Positions 15,321 through 23,069 of a DNA stretch of 37,494 nt are shown here, piece after piece. Below the pieces are notes generated by a model, which was not told where the DNA came from, ran no database searches, and saw only the letters and a list, made by a program, of their open reading frames with translations. Both the position numbers and the translations under genes were made by a program. The first letter of the stretch is position 1. Every line of letters begins with the position of its first letter. Source of the DNA: Flavobacterium macacae (lineage in GTDB: Bacteria > Bacteroidota > Bacteroidia > Flavobacteriales > Flavobacteriaceae). Where the stretch lies: contig NZ_RQVR01000021.1 in assembly GCF_003865365.1 (NCBI RefSeq), forward strand, positions 1 through 37,494, written 5' to 3'.

Positions 15321-17513
15321 ATGGAAAAACAACAATTTTATTATGATAACAAGATTGTAAAGAACTTTCTTTACGCATGTATCTTTTGGGGAGCCATCGG
15401 AATGCTTGTCGGGCTTCTGATCGCTTCAATGTATCTTTTTCCAAACATAACCGACGGGATTTCCTGGTTGAGTTATGGCCGTTTAAGACCGCTGCACACT
15501 AATGCGGTAATATTTGCCTTTGTTGGAAATGCTATTTTTGCGGGAGTTTATTATTCACTGCAGCGTTTGCTTAAAGCCAGAATGTACAGCGATGTCTTGA
15601 GTAAGATAAACTTCTGGGCATGGCAATTTATCATCGTTGCGGCAGCCATTTCTTTGCCTCTTGGATACACTTCATCCAAAGAATATGCCGAATTAGAATG
15701 GCCGATTGACATTGCCATTGCAATAGTTTGGGTCGTTTTCGGTATCAACATGATCGGAACAATTTTACGCAGAAGAGAGCGCCACCTGTATGTTGCCATT
15801 TGGTTTTATTTGGCCACATTTATTACGGTTGCCATCCTTCATATTTTCAATAGCCTGGTTTTGCCGGTAAGTGCCATGAAAAGCTACTCGGTTTATGCGG
15901 GAGTTCAGGATGCGCTGGTACAATGGTGGTATGGCCACAATGCGGTTGCATTTTTCTTGACGACACCGTTCTTAGGGCTGATGTATTATTTCGTTCCAAA
16001 GGTGGCGAACCGCCCCGTGTATTCTTACCGTCTTTCCATTATTCACTTTTGGTCGCTGATTTTCATCTATATCTGGGCAGGTCCTCACCATTTATTATAT
16101 TCTTCTTTGCCAGATTGGGCACAAAATTTAGGGGTTGTCTTTTCAATTATGCTGATTGCGCCGTCTTGGGGTGGTATGATCAACGGACTTTTGACGCTTC
16201 GTGGCGTGTGGGACAAAGTAAGGACTGAGCCTGTGCTGAAATTCTTTGTGGTCGCAATTACAGGCTATGGAATGGCCACTTTTGAAGGTCCGATGCTTTC
16301 TTTGAAAAACGTAAATGCAATTGCGCATTTCACCGATTGGATCGTAGCCCACGTTCACGTTGGTGCCTTGGCTTGGAACGGATTTATGACTTTTGGTATG
16401 ATTTATTGGTTGATTCCTAGAATGACTAAAACCTCTTTATATTCAACAAAGTTGGCCAACTTCCATTTCTGGATCGGTACTTTGGGAATCATTTTATACA
16501 CGCTTCCAATGTATGTGGCTGGTTTCGCGCAAGCGTCAATGTGGAAACAATTTAACCCAGACGGAACTTTAGTTTATGGAAACTTCTTAGAAACCATAAC
16601 TTCAATTATGCCAATGTATTGGATGAGAGCCATCGGGGGAACTTTATACTTGATCGGTTTGATCGTTTTGATTTACAATATCGTCAAAACAGTGAAACAA
16701 GGAAATGCCGTGGAAGACGAACTGGCGGAAGCTCCAGCTTTGCAAAAAATTACTACTAAAAGAGTGAAAGGGGAAAAATTTCATCCTTGGCTAGAAAGAA
16801 GACCGATCCAGCTTACCATTTTAGCGACTGTTGCGGTTCTTATCGGAGGAATTGTTCAGATTGTTCCAACCCTTGTGGTGAAATCAAATATCCCAACTTT
16901 AGCGGTTGTAAAACCGTACAGTCCATTAGAATTAGAAGGTCGCGATTTATACATCCGCGAAGGTTGCGTGGGTTGCCATACGCAGATGATCCGCCCTTTC
17001 CGTTCTGAAGTAGAACGTTATGGAGAATACTCAAAATCAGGCGAATATGTGTACGACCACCCGTTTTTATGGGGTTCAAAAAGAACGGGGCCTGACTTGA
17101 TGAGAATCGGCGGAAAATACTCTGACAACTGGCATTTCAACCATATGTGGGATCCAAGAAGCACATCGGCGGGTTCTATTATGCCGGCTTACAAATGGCT
17201 CTTTGACAACGAAGCGATGGATTATTCTCAAATCCAAACCAAGATGGAAGTAATGGTAAAATTAGGCGTTCCTTACACAAAAGAAGAAATTGCCAATGCG
17301 CAAGAAGCGATAAAAAACCAAGCGCTTTCGATAGAAAAAAATCTATATACCGATCCTGATTTTAAGAAAACGTATGAAGAAAGCAAAAAAGCTTCGGAAA
17401 CAAAAGGAGAAACATTTATCCCGATGTACCAACGCGAAATCATCCCGATGATTGCATATCTGCAACGAATGGGAACCGATATCAAAGTCAAAGATTCACA
17501 ACCTAAAAAATAA
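15321..17513 (+). CDS. ccoNO: cbb3 cytochrome oxidase, fused subunits I and II (CcoN-CcoO)
   Basis: 730 residues: a catalytic CcoN part (about 1-470) joined to a CcoO part (about 490-730). Haem and copper ligands in CcoN: H59, H206, H256, H257, H344 and H346, with Y250 at the place of the cross-linked tyrosine. These positions match P. stutzeri CcoN to within one residue. The CcoO part has a membrane anchor near 490-510 and a haem c site C549-V-G-C552-H553, with a methionine ligand candidate in GSIMPAYKW. It reduces oxygen to water with high affinity in the cell membrane. The N-O fusion is typical of Bacteroidota, whereas proteobacteria have two genes. It follows ccoS by 36 bp. Confidence 0.96.
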   Translation: MEKQQFYYDNKIVKNFLYACIFWGAIGMLVGLLIASMYLFPNITDGISWLSYGRLRPLHTNAVIFAFVGNAIFAGVYYSLQRLLKARMYSDVLSKINFWAWQFIIVAAAISLPLGYTSSKEYAELEWPIDIAIAIVWVVFGINMIGTILRRRERHLYVAIWFYLATFITVAILHIFNSLVLPVSAMKSYSVYAGVQDALVQWWYGHNAVAFFLTTPFLGLMYYFVPKVANRPVYSYRLSIIHFWSLIFIYIWAGPHHLLYSSLPDWAQNLGVVFSIMLIAPSWGGMINGLLTLRGVWDKVRTEPVLKFFVVAITGYGMATFEGPMLSLKNVNAIAHFTDWIVAHVHVGALAWNGFMTFGMIYWLIPRMTKTSLYSTKLANFHFWIGTLGIILYTLPMYVAGFAQASMWKQFNPDGTLVYGNFLETITSIMPMYWMRAIGGTLYLIGLIVLIYNIVKTVKQGNAVEDELAEAPALQKITTKRVKGEKFHPWLERRPIQLTILATVAVLIGGIVQIVPTLVVKSNIPTLAVVKPYSPLELEGRDLYIREGCVGCHTQMIRPFRSEVERYGEYSKSGEYVYDHPFLWGSKRTGPDLMRIGGKYSDNWHFNHMWDPRSTSAGSIMPAYKWLFDNEAMDYSQIQTKMEVMVKLGVPYTKEEIANAQEAIKNQALSIEKNLYTDPDFKKTYEESKKASETKGETFIPMYQREIIPMIAYLQRMGTDIKVKDSQPKK

Positions 17514-17518
17514 TTGCC

Positions 17519-17713
17519 GTGCTAAAATTTATCAAACAAAATATGGATACGATTTCCGGAATAGAAATTTATCCGATCATTTCACTGCTTATTTTCTTCT
17601 TCTTTTTCGTAGGCCTCTACCTCTGGACCTTTACATACAGAAAAGAAAAAATTACCGAATTGAGCCACATTCCTTTTGAGAATGAAAACGAAATTGAAAA
17701 CTTAAAAAAGTAA
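17519..17713 (+). CDS. ccoQ: cbb3 oxidase small subunit CcoQ
   Basis: 64 residues if started at the GTG 17519 (family-like start M-L-K-F-I-K-Q-N-M), 56 if started at the ATG 17543. One membrane helix (IIISLLIFFFFFVGLYLWTF region) and a charged tail ending in KK. Position between ccoNO and ccoP, 5 bp after the former and 4 bp before the latter, identifies it as CcoQ, which stabilises the complex. The GTG start is favoured because the N-terminal residues fit the family, but this is not certain. Confidence 0.85.
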   Translation: MLKFIKQNMDTISGIEIYPIISLLIFFFFFVGLYLWTFTYRKEKITELSHIPFENENEIENLKK

Positions 17714-17717
17714 GATT

Positions 17718-18653
17718 ATGAACAAAATATTTCCTGTTTATCTGCGAGTTCCCGTGATATTCTTCAGCGTCTTTATGGCGATGGAATATTTCATCGACTC
17801 AGGCGACCGACCTGCTTTTTTAAAATATCCGATGATTTCAGTGTTCTTGGCGGTATTTTTATTTCTGCTGATTGCCATAGAAATTGTGGTCAGCGCGATT
17901 GATAACGTGACCTACCATTTGCTCACTGACGAACAAAGAAAGCAGTTGGAAGAAGCAGAAAGCATTTCGATTACGGAGACCAAGACCTATTTGAAAATCA
18001 AAAAATGGTTTGTAAAATCAAGACCCATTGAAGAAGAAGGACAGCTTTTATTAGATCACGACTATGACGGAATCAAGGAATTAGACAACGATTTACCACC
18101 GTGGTGGACAAAACTTTTTTATGCCTGCATCCTATTCGGATTTGTTTATATGGCAAAATACCATCTTTTTGGCGAACCAGATCAAACGCAAGAATTTGAA
18201 ATTGAAATGGCGGAAGCTAAAATAGCGGTAGAAGAATATAAAAAAACCGCTAAAGATTTGATTGATTTTGAAACCGTGACGTTATTGACCGAAGCGGAAG
18301 ATATGGCTTCTGGAAAAAAAGTTTTTGAAACCAACTGTATTGCCTGCCACAGACCAGATGGTGGCGGATCAATTGGTCCAAACCTGACCGATGAAAATTG
18401 GATTCTGGGTGGCGGAATTAAAAATGTTTTCCACACAATTACCGAAGGTGGACGTGATGGAAAAGGAATGGTTGCCTGGAAAGGAACTTTAAAACCATCT
18501 GAAATCCAGCAAGTAGCCAGTTATGTTTTATCATTGAAAGGTACGGATCCAAAGGATGCAAAACCTGCTGAAGGCGATATTTGGGTAGATGAATCTGCTC
18601 CAAAAACAGAAACGCCAAAAACGGAAGAAGCAAAAGTTGTGGCCCAAAATTAA
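17718..18653 (+). CDS. ccoP: cbb3 oxidase subunit III (CcoP), one haem c
   Basis: 311 residues. Two membrane helices at about 10-25 and 38-62, a charged cytoplasmic loop, a third hydrophobic stretch at 131-148, then a periplasmic cytochrome c domain with one C207-I-A-C210-H211 site and a likely methionine in KGMVAWKG. The C-terminal tail is rich in Pro, Glu and Thr. Proteobacterial CcoP carries two haem c groups; only one is present here, as in other Bacteroidota. It passes electrons from soluble or membrane cytochromes to CcoNO. Separated from ccoQ by 4 bp and followed by ccoG after 22 bp, so one operon. Confidence 0.93.
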   Translation: MNKIFPVYLRVPVIFFSVFMAMEYFIDSGDRPAFLKYPMISVFLAVFLFLLIAIEIVVSAIDNVTYHLLTDEQRKQLEEAESISITETKTYLKIKKWFVKSRPIEEEGQLLLDHDYDGIKELDNDLPPWWTKLFYACILFGFVYMAKYHLFGEPDQTQEFEIEMAEAKIAVEEYKKTAKDLIDFETVTLLTEAEDMASGKKVFETNCIACHRPDGGGSIGPNLTDENWILGGGIKNVFHTITEGGRDGKGMVAWKGTLKPSEIQQVASYVLSLKGTDPKDAKPAEGDIWVDESAPKTETPKTEEAKVVAQN

Positions 18654-18675
18654 GCCGTAACGCAAAACAAAAATT

Positions 18676-20094
18676 ATGTCAAAAATGCCAGATGAATCCT
18701 TTCGCGATGTGATTGGAACTGTCGATGAAAAAGGGAAAAGGCTTTGGGTTTTTCCCAAAATTCCGAAAGGTAAATTTTATAAAAACAGAAAAAAAGTCAG
18801 TTATTTTTTATTGCTGTTTCTGATTTCTGCGCCATTCTTGAAAATCAATGGTAACCAGTTCTTGCTTTTTAATGTAATCGAAAGAAAGTTCAATATTTTC
18901 GGATTTCCGTTTTGGCCACAAGATTTTTACCTGTTCGTCATTTCGATGTTGGTTGGTGTGGTGTTTGTCGCTTTATTTACGGTCGCTTTCGGAAGAATTT
19001 TCTGCGGATGGATTTGTCCCCAGACGATTTTTATGGAAATGGTTTTCCGAAGAATTGAATTTTGGATTGAAGGCGACCGTGGGGCGCAAATGCGTTTGGC
19101 AAAACAAAAATGGGATGCTGAAAAAATCAAGAAACGCTGTTTGAAATGGTTTCTGTTTTTTGTGATTTCCTTTATAATTGCGAATGTTTTTCTGGCGTAT
19201 TTAATCGGAAGCGATGAACTGATCCAACTGATAGAACAACCGTTGGACCAAAACTGGAGTACTTTCATTGCGTTGTTGATTTTTACGGGCGTTTTCTATT
19301 TTATTTATGCGTGGTTTCGCGAGCAGGTTTGCATCATCGCGTGTCCGTATGGAAGGTTGCAGGGCGTCTTGCTGGACAACAAATCCATTATTGTGGCGTA
19401 TGACCACGTGCGAGGCGAAAAAGAGATGGGACGCGCAAAATTTGATAAAAAAGAAAATCGTGAACTTGCCGGCAAAGGCGATTGCATCGATTGCAAGCAA
19501 TGCGTGAGCGTTTGCCCAACGGGGATTGACATCAGAAACGGAACACAGCTGGAATGCATTAATTGCACGGCCTGTATTGACGAATGTGATGCGATAATGG
19601 AAAAAGTAAATCTCCCGAAAGGCTTGATTCGATATGCCTCGGAAGACGAAATTACCAAAAAAGCGACGTTTGAGTTCACGCCGAGAATGAAAGGTTACAG
19701 CGCCGTGATGTTCATTTTAACCGGAATTTTTATTGGACTGCTGTTTTTGAGAAATGATGTGGAAGCCACGGTTTTAAGATTGCCCGGCCAATTATTTGAA
19801 CACAAGGGCGAAAACATCAGCAACGTCTTTACCTATAAGATTGTTAATAAAACGGTGCACGATTTTGAGAATATCCACTTTAAGTTGCTGAACCCCGAAG
19901 GGGAAATTAAAGCTGTGGGAAAAGAAAATTTTAAGATTACCAAAGGCGAAATGTCACAAGGAACGCTGTTTATTGAAATTCATCCGAATAATTTGGCGGG
20001 TGATAAAACCGAAATTAAGATAGGTGTTTTTAATGGCGAGGATTTGATTGAAACAGAGAAAACAAATTTTCTGGGTCCGAGGAGTTTTAATTAG
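18676..20094 (+). CDS. ccoG: cbb3 maturation ferredoxin-type protein CcoG
   Basis: 472 residues with about five membrane helices. Cysteine motifs FCGWICPQT (near 108-116) and CIIACPYG (near 216-223) lie in or beside the membrane, followed by two [4Fe-4S] ferredoxin-type motifs CIDCKQCVSVCPTG and CINCTACIDECD (near 271-305). The C-terminal part after a membrane helix (about 338-358) is an Ig-like domain with LLNPEGEIK. CcoG/RdxA reduces copper for CuB assembly. It follows ccoP by 22 bp and belongs to the oxidase operon. Confidence 0.93.
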   Translation: MSKMPDESFRDVIGTVDEKGKRLWVFPKIPKGKFYKNRKKVSYFLLLFLISAPFLKINGNQFLLFNVIERKFNIFGFPFWPQDFYLFVISMLVGVVFVALFTVAFGRIFCGWICPQTIFMEMVFRRIEFWIEGDRGAQMRLAKQKWDAEKIKKRCLKWFLFFVISFIIANVFLAYLIGSDELIQLIEQPLDQNWSTFIALLIFTGVFYFIYAWFREQVCIIACPYGRLQGVLLDNKSIIVAYDHVRGEKEMGRAKFDKKENRELAGKGDCIDCKQCVSVCPTGIDIRNGTQLECINCTACIDECDAIMEKVNLPKGLIRYASEDEITKKATFEFTPRMKGYSAVMFILTGIFIGLLFLRNDVEATVLRLPGQLFEHKGENISNVFTYKIVNKTVHDFENIHFKLLNPEGEIKAVGKENFKITKGEMSQGTLFIEIHPNNLAGDKTEIKIGVFNGEDLIETEKTNFLGPRSFN

Positions 20095-20197
20095 CTGATT
20101 TTTGGACTTTGTTGTGAAGTCAAAGATTGGCGGACTGAAGTTTAAAAAAGGCCTGGAAAGTTTGAGAATAGCCCCGATGCTGGAATTGCTTGAGCTC

Positions 20198-20223
20198 TTA
20201 AACCTGTAACCAAACAGGTTTAA
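20198..20223. repeat. 10-bp inverted repeat between ccoG and fixH
   Basis: Perfect arms TTAAACCTGT and ACAGGTTTAA with a 6-base spacer, 104 bp after the ccoG stop. A second, shorter stem (AAGCCA with TGGCTT) lies at 20260-20277 just before fixH. No T-run follows the first stem, so it is not a canonical terminator. It may be a leader structure, a processing site or a remnant of an intergenic repeat. Confidence 0.5.
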
Positions 20224-20291
20224 AGCGAGTTCCAGAAGCGGGAAAATGGTTTAAAACTAAGCCAGAAGTTTGGCTTCAAAATAAAAAAAAT

Positions 20292-20750
20292 ATGAAAAAG
20301 ATAAGTTGGGGAACGGGAGTTGTGATTGCTTTTGGGACGTTTATGGCGTTTATTTTGTTCTTTGTTTTCTTGGTGCAGACGGATCGGGATTATGATAATG
20401 AATTGGTGATTGAAAATTATTACAACTATGAAACGGGCTTGCAAAAGCAATTGGAAAAGGAAGATTTGGCGCAGAATTTGGCTGAAAAAGTAACGGTTCT
20501 GCAAGAGGATAACTTCTTGAAAATTTCGTTTCCGAAAGATTTTGATTTTAAAAATATTACAGGAAAAGTGTCCCTTTACAGACCGTCTGACCAGAAATTA
20601 GACTTTGAAATCAAGATTTCACTGTCTTCTCATGATTTGCTCATACCTAAAAGTCAGCTGGCGGGCGGTCGCTGGGACATTATTTTAGACTGGAATTATA
20701 ACAATGTTGGCTATTTGAACAAGGAACAGCTGACGATAGACACAAAATAA
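20292..20750 (+). CDS. ccoH: FixH / CcoH family protein
   Basis: 152 residues: an N-terminal membrane helix (9-31) followed by a beta-rich domain that contains FPKDFDFKNITGKVSLYRPS and GGRWDIILDW, as in the FixH family (PF05751). FixH-type proteins help assemble cbb3 oxidase. It is the last but one gene of the cluster, 197 bp behind ccoG, with a spacer that contains inverted repeats. The stop at 20750 is 1 bp from the next start, so translation is probably coupled. Confidence 0.87.
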   Translation: MKKISWGTGVVIAFGTFMAFILFFVFLVQTDRDYDNELVIENYYNYETGLQKQLEKEDLAQNLAEKVTVLQEDNFLKISFPKDFDFKNITGKVSLYRPSDQKLDFEIKISLSSHDLLIPKSQLAGGRWDIILDWNYNNVGYLNKEQLTIDTK

Positions 20751-20751
20751 G

Positions 20752-21453
20752 ATGTTGTTTTCTGCACTTTTTTTCGGACTGATTTCGAGCCTGCATTGCG
20801 TGGGAATGTGCGGTCCGATTGCGATGATGCTGCCGGTGGACCGAAGCAGTGAGGCCAAAAAAGTGCTTCAGATTTTGCTGTACCACTTGGGCAGGATGAC
20901 GGCTTATGGCAGTTTAGGGCTGGTTTTTGGTTTGCTGGGCAAAAGTTTCTATTTGGCCGGAATGCAACAGCAATTGTCCATTTTTGTAGGGATTTTTATG
21001 ATTTTCATCGTTTTGGTTCCAGAAAAGATTTTTATGAAATATAATTTTTCGAAGCCGGTTTACCGCTTGATTTCAAGGGTCAAATCGGCTTTGGGAAATC
21101 AATTTAAGAAGAAAAGCAACAAGGCTTTGTTCACGATTGGATTGCTGAACGGCTTTCTGCCGTGCGGGTTGGTGTATGTTGCTTTATTTGGTGCCCTGGC
21201 CATGCAAGGGATTTCTTTAGGGGTAGCGTATATGGTTTTGTATGGCCTCGGCACCATTCCTTTGATGAGCATGGCGGTGTATTTTGGCGGATTTTTAAGC
21301 TTGGGCTTCCGAAATAAACTGCAAAAAATTATTCCGGTTGTGGCTGTTGTAATCGGCACTTTATTTATTTTAAGGGGATTGGGATTGAGCATTGATTTTG
21401 TTTCTCCTGGAACTATGAGTCTGTTTGTGAAATCGGCACCGGATTGTATGTAA
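20752..21453 (+). CDS. TauE/SafE-like (UreH domain) membrane protein
   Basis: 233 residues with about six membrane helices. It begins MLFSALFFGLISSLHCVGMC and continues GPIAM; H15, C16 and C20 are conserved in this family of cco-linked proteins (sulfite exporter TauE/SafE or UreH domain, related to DsbD-like transporters). A second motif, GFLPCGLVYVALFGAL, is in the middle. Location 1 bp after ccoH places it in oxidase assembly, where metal or thiol transport is likely. The name CcoA should not be used since that belongs to a different family. Function in detail unknown. Confidence 0.85.
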   Translation: MLFSALFFGLISSLHCVGMCGPIAMMLPVDRSSEAKKVLQILLYHLGRMTAYGSLGLVFGLLGKSFYLAGMQQQLSIFVGIFMIFIVLVPEKIFMKYNFSKPVYRLISRVKSALGNQFKKKSNKALFTIGLLNGFLPCGLVYVALFGALAMQGISLGVAYMVLYGLGTIPLMSMAVYFGGFLSLGFRNKLQKIIPVVAVVIGTLFILRGLGLSIDFVSPGTMSLFVKSAPDCM

Positions 21454-21470
21454 ATTATGAGTTATGAATT

Positions 21471-21617
21471 ATGAGTTTCTGGACGCGGATATTTAGGATG
21501 ACGCTGGTTTTCGCAGTTTTCTTTGCGGGTATTTTGATTGTATTTTTCTATAAAATAAAAAGTCGCAAAGGTTTTATTCTTTGCGACTTTTCTTTTTTAA
21601 AATCTTGTTTTCCTTGA
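21471..21617 (+). CDS. possible short membrane peptide running into the terminator
   Basis: ATG 21471 starts a 48-codon frame, MSFWTRIFRMTLVFAVFFAG and onwards, with one hydrophobic segment (11-27). From codon 30 it reads through the stem of the terminator, ending at 21617. It has no visible ribosome binding site and follows the previous gene's stop by 17 bp. It may be a small protein of the oxidase cluster or noise. Confidence 0.2.
   Translation: MSFWTRIFRMTLVFAVFFAGILIVFFYKIKSRKGFILCDFSFLKSCFP
21558..21598. terminator. bidirectional terminator between the oxidase cluster and hemN
   Basis: Stem of 13 bp (AAAAGTCGCAAAG with CTTTGCGACTTTT), 8-base loop, followed by CTTTTTT on the plus strand and an AT-rich tail on the minus strand. 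It lies between the convergent plus-strand cluster and hemN (stop at 21644). Confidence 0.9.
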
Positions 21618-21643
21618 GTCTATAACCTTAAAGCGTGAACCTT

Positions 21644-22999
21644 TTAAACGGTCATCGAAAACAGCTGGGTTTTTGGCGCATTTCTTTTCAATCGAAGGTC
21701 AAAAGCCATACAGATATTTCTTAAAAACGGCTTGCCTGACTTGGTTACTTTTAGTTTGTTCTCTTCTATTTTGATGAGCCCGTCGTTTTCCATTTCTTGC
21801 AATTGCGAAAGGATTTCGGGCATATAATTTTCAGAATGTTCCCAAGTGGTTTCAAATTGGCACATCAAGTTTAAAATGTGCTTTCTGATTTTTAAATCTT
21901 CCTGGCTTAAAATATGTCCCTTGAAAACCGGTATTTTCTCCCACTCTAACAACTGGTAATAATCGTCTAAATCTTTAACATTTTGGGCAAAACCATACCA
22001 CGTATCGCTAATTGAGGAAACGCCCAAACCGATCATCATTTGTGTTTTTGAGTGGCTGTAACCCATAAAATTTCGGTGTAATTTATCTTCTTTTGAAGCT
22101 TTAAAAAGCGAATCAGAATCGATGGCAAAATGATCCATCCCGATTTCATGGTACCCGTTTGAACTCAAAAGCGCCTTGCCAACTTCGTATAACTTTCGCT
22201 TTTCTTCATCCTTCGGAATGTCTTCTTCTTTGTAACCGCGCTGTCCGTTACCCTTTATCCACGGCGTGTGGGCATAACTGTAAAATGCCAAACGGTCTGG
22301 TTTTAACGATTTGGTCTTTTCAATCGTGTCCACAATATTTTCTATGGTTTGAAACGGAAGTCCGAAAATCAAATCGTGTCCGACAGAAGTATATCCGATT
22401 TCTTTGGCCCAATAGGTCACTTTTGCCACGTTTTGAAACGGCTGGATTCTATGAATCGCTTTTTGCACCGTTTCTGAATAATCCTGGACGCCAAAACTTA
22501 CTCTTCTGAAACCCAAATCATATAATTTCTGCAAATGTTCTTTAGTCGTATTGTTTGGATGGCCTTCGAAACTGAATTCAAAATTTTCCGCTTTTATTCC
22601 GGTTTTTAAAATTCCGTTTAATAAATCTTCCAAATTTTTGATGGAAAAAAAAGTGGGCGTTCCGCCACCGAGATGAATTTCTTTGATAATCGGTTTTTCG
22701 TCCATTTCATTGCAATACAATTTCCACTCTTGCAATACGGCTTGCAAATAAGGCTGTTCCACGCTGTGGTTTTTGGTAATTCGTTTCGAACAACCGCAAA
22801 AAGTGCAAAGGCTTTCGCAAAAAGGTAAATGAATGTAAAGGCTGATTCCTTCAGAAGCATTGCTTTCGGAAAAAGATTTCTTGAAACTTTTTATCCACAA
22901 ATCATATTGAAACTCCTCATTTTCCCAGTAAGGAACCGTTGGATAACTGGTGTATCTTGGTCCAGGGACGTTGTATTTTTGAATAAGCGACTTTGACAT
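21644..22999 (-). CDS. hemN: oxygen-independent coproporphyrinogen III oxidase (radical SAM)
   Basis: 451 residues. C61, C65 and C68 form the radical-SAM CxxxCxxC cluster site (PFCESLCTFCGC), with C70 as in E. coli HemN. The early YTSYPTVPYW and IHLPF, LGGGTPTFF and SVGHDLIFGLPFQT segments are family hallmarks. It converts coproporphyrinogen III to protoporphyrinogen IX without oxygen in the cytoplasm, needed for haem when oxygen is low. This links it to the haem-rich cbb3 oxidase next door. ATG 22999 follows a perfect FNR-type operator and a TAnnTTTG element. Terminator 46 bp after its stop is shared with the cco cluster. Confidence 0.96.
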   Translation of the reverse strand: MSKSLIQKYNVPGPRYTSYPTVPYWENEEFQYDLWIKSFKKSFSESNASEGISLYIHLPFCESLCTFCGCSKRITKNHSVEQPYLQAVLQEWKLYCNEMDEKPIIKEIHLGGGTPTFFSIKNLEDLLNGILKTGIKAENFEFSFEGHPNNTTKEHLQKLYDLGFRRVSFGVQDYSETVQKAIHRIQPFQNVAKVTYWAKEIGYTSVGHDLIFGLPFQTIENIVDTIEKTKSLKPDRLAFYSYAHTPWIKGNGQRGYKEEDIPKDEEKRKLYEVGKALLSSNGYHEIGMDHFAIDSDSLFKASKEDKLHRNFMGYSHSKTQMMIGLGVSSISDTWYGFAQNVKDLDDYYQLLEWEKIPVFKGHILSQEDLKIRKHILNLMCQFETTWEHSENYMPEILSQLQEMENDGLIKIEENKLKVTKSGKPFLRNICMAFDLRLKRNAPKTQLFSMTV

Positions 23000-23017
23000 A
23001 ATCTTTATTTTTTATTT

Positions 23018-23062
23018 CAAAAGTAATCGTAATCAACACTTTAGAATATGATAATTGTCATA
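23018..23062 (-). promoter_or_regulatory. FNR-type operator and -7 element of hemN
   Basis: On the minus strand TATGACAATTATCATA (23047-23062), 21 bp, then TACTTTTG (23018-23025, exact TAnnTTTG), with the hemN ATG 19 bp later. The operator sequence is identical to that of ccoI. It is squeezed into the 70 bp between the unknown 604-residue gene and hemN. Confidence 0.78.
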
Positions 23063-23069
23063 TTGATTT

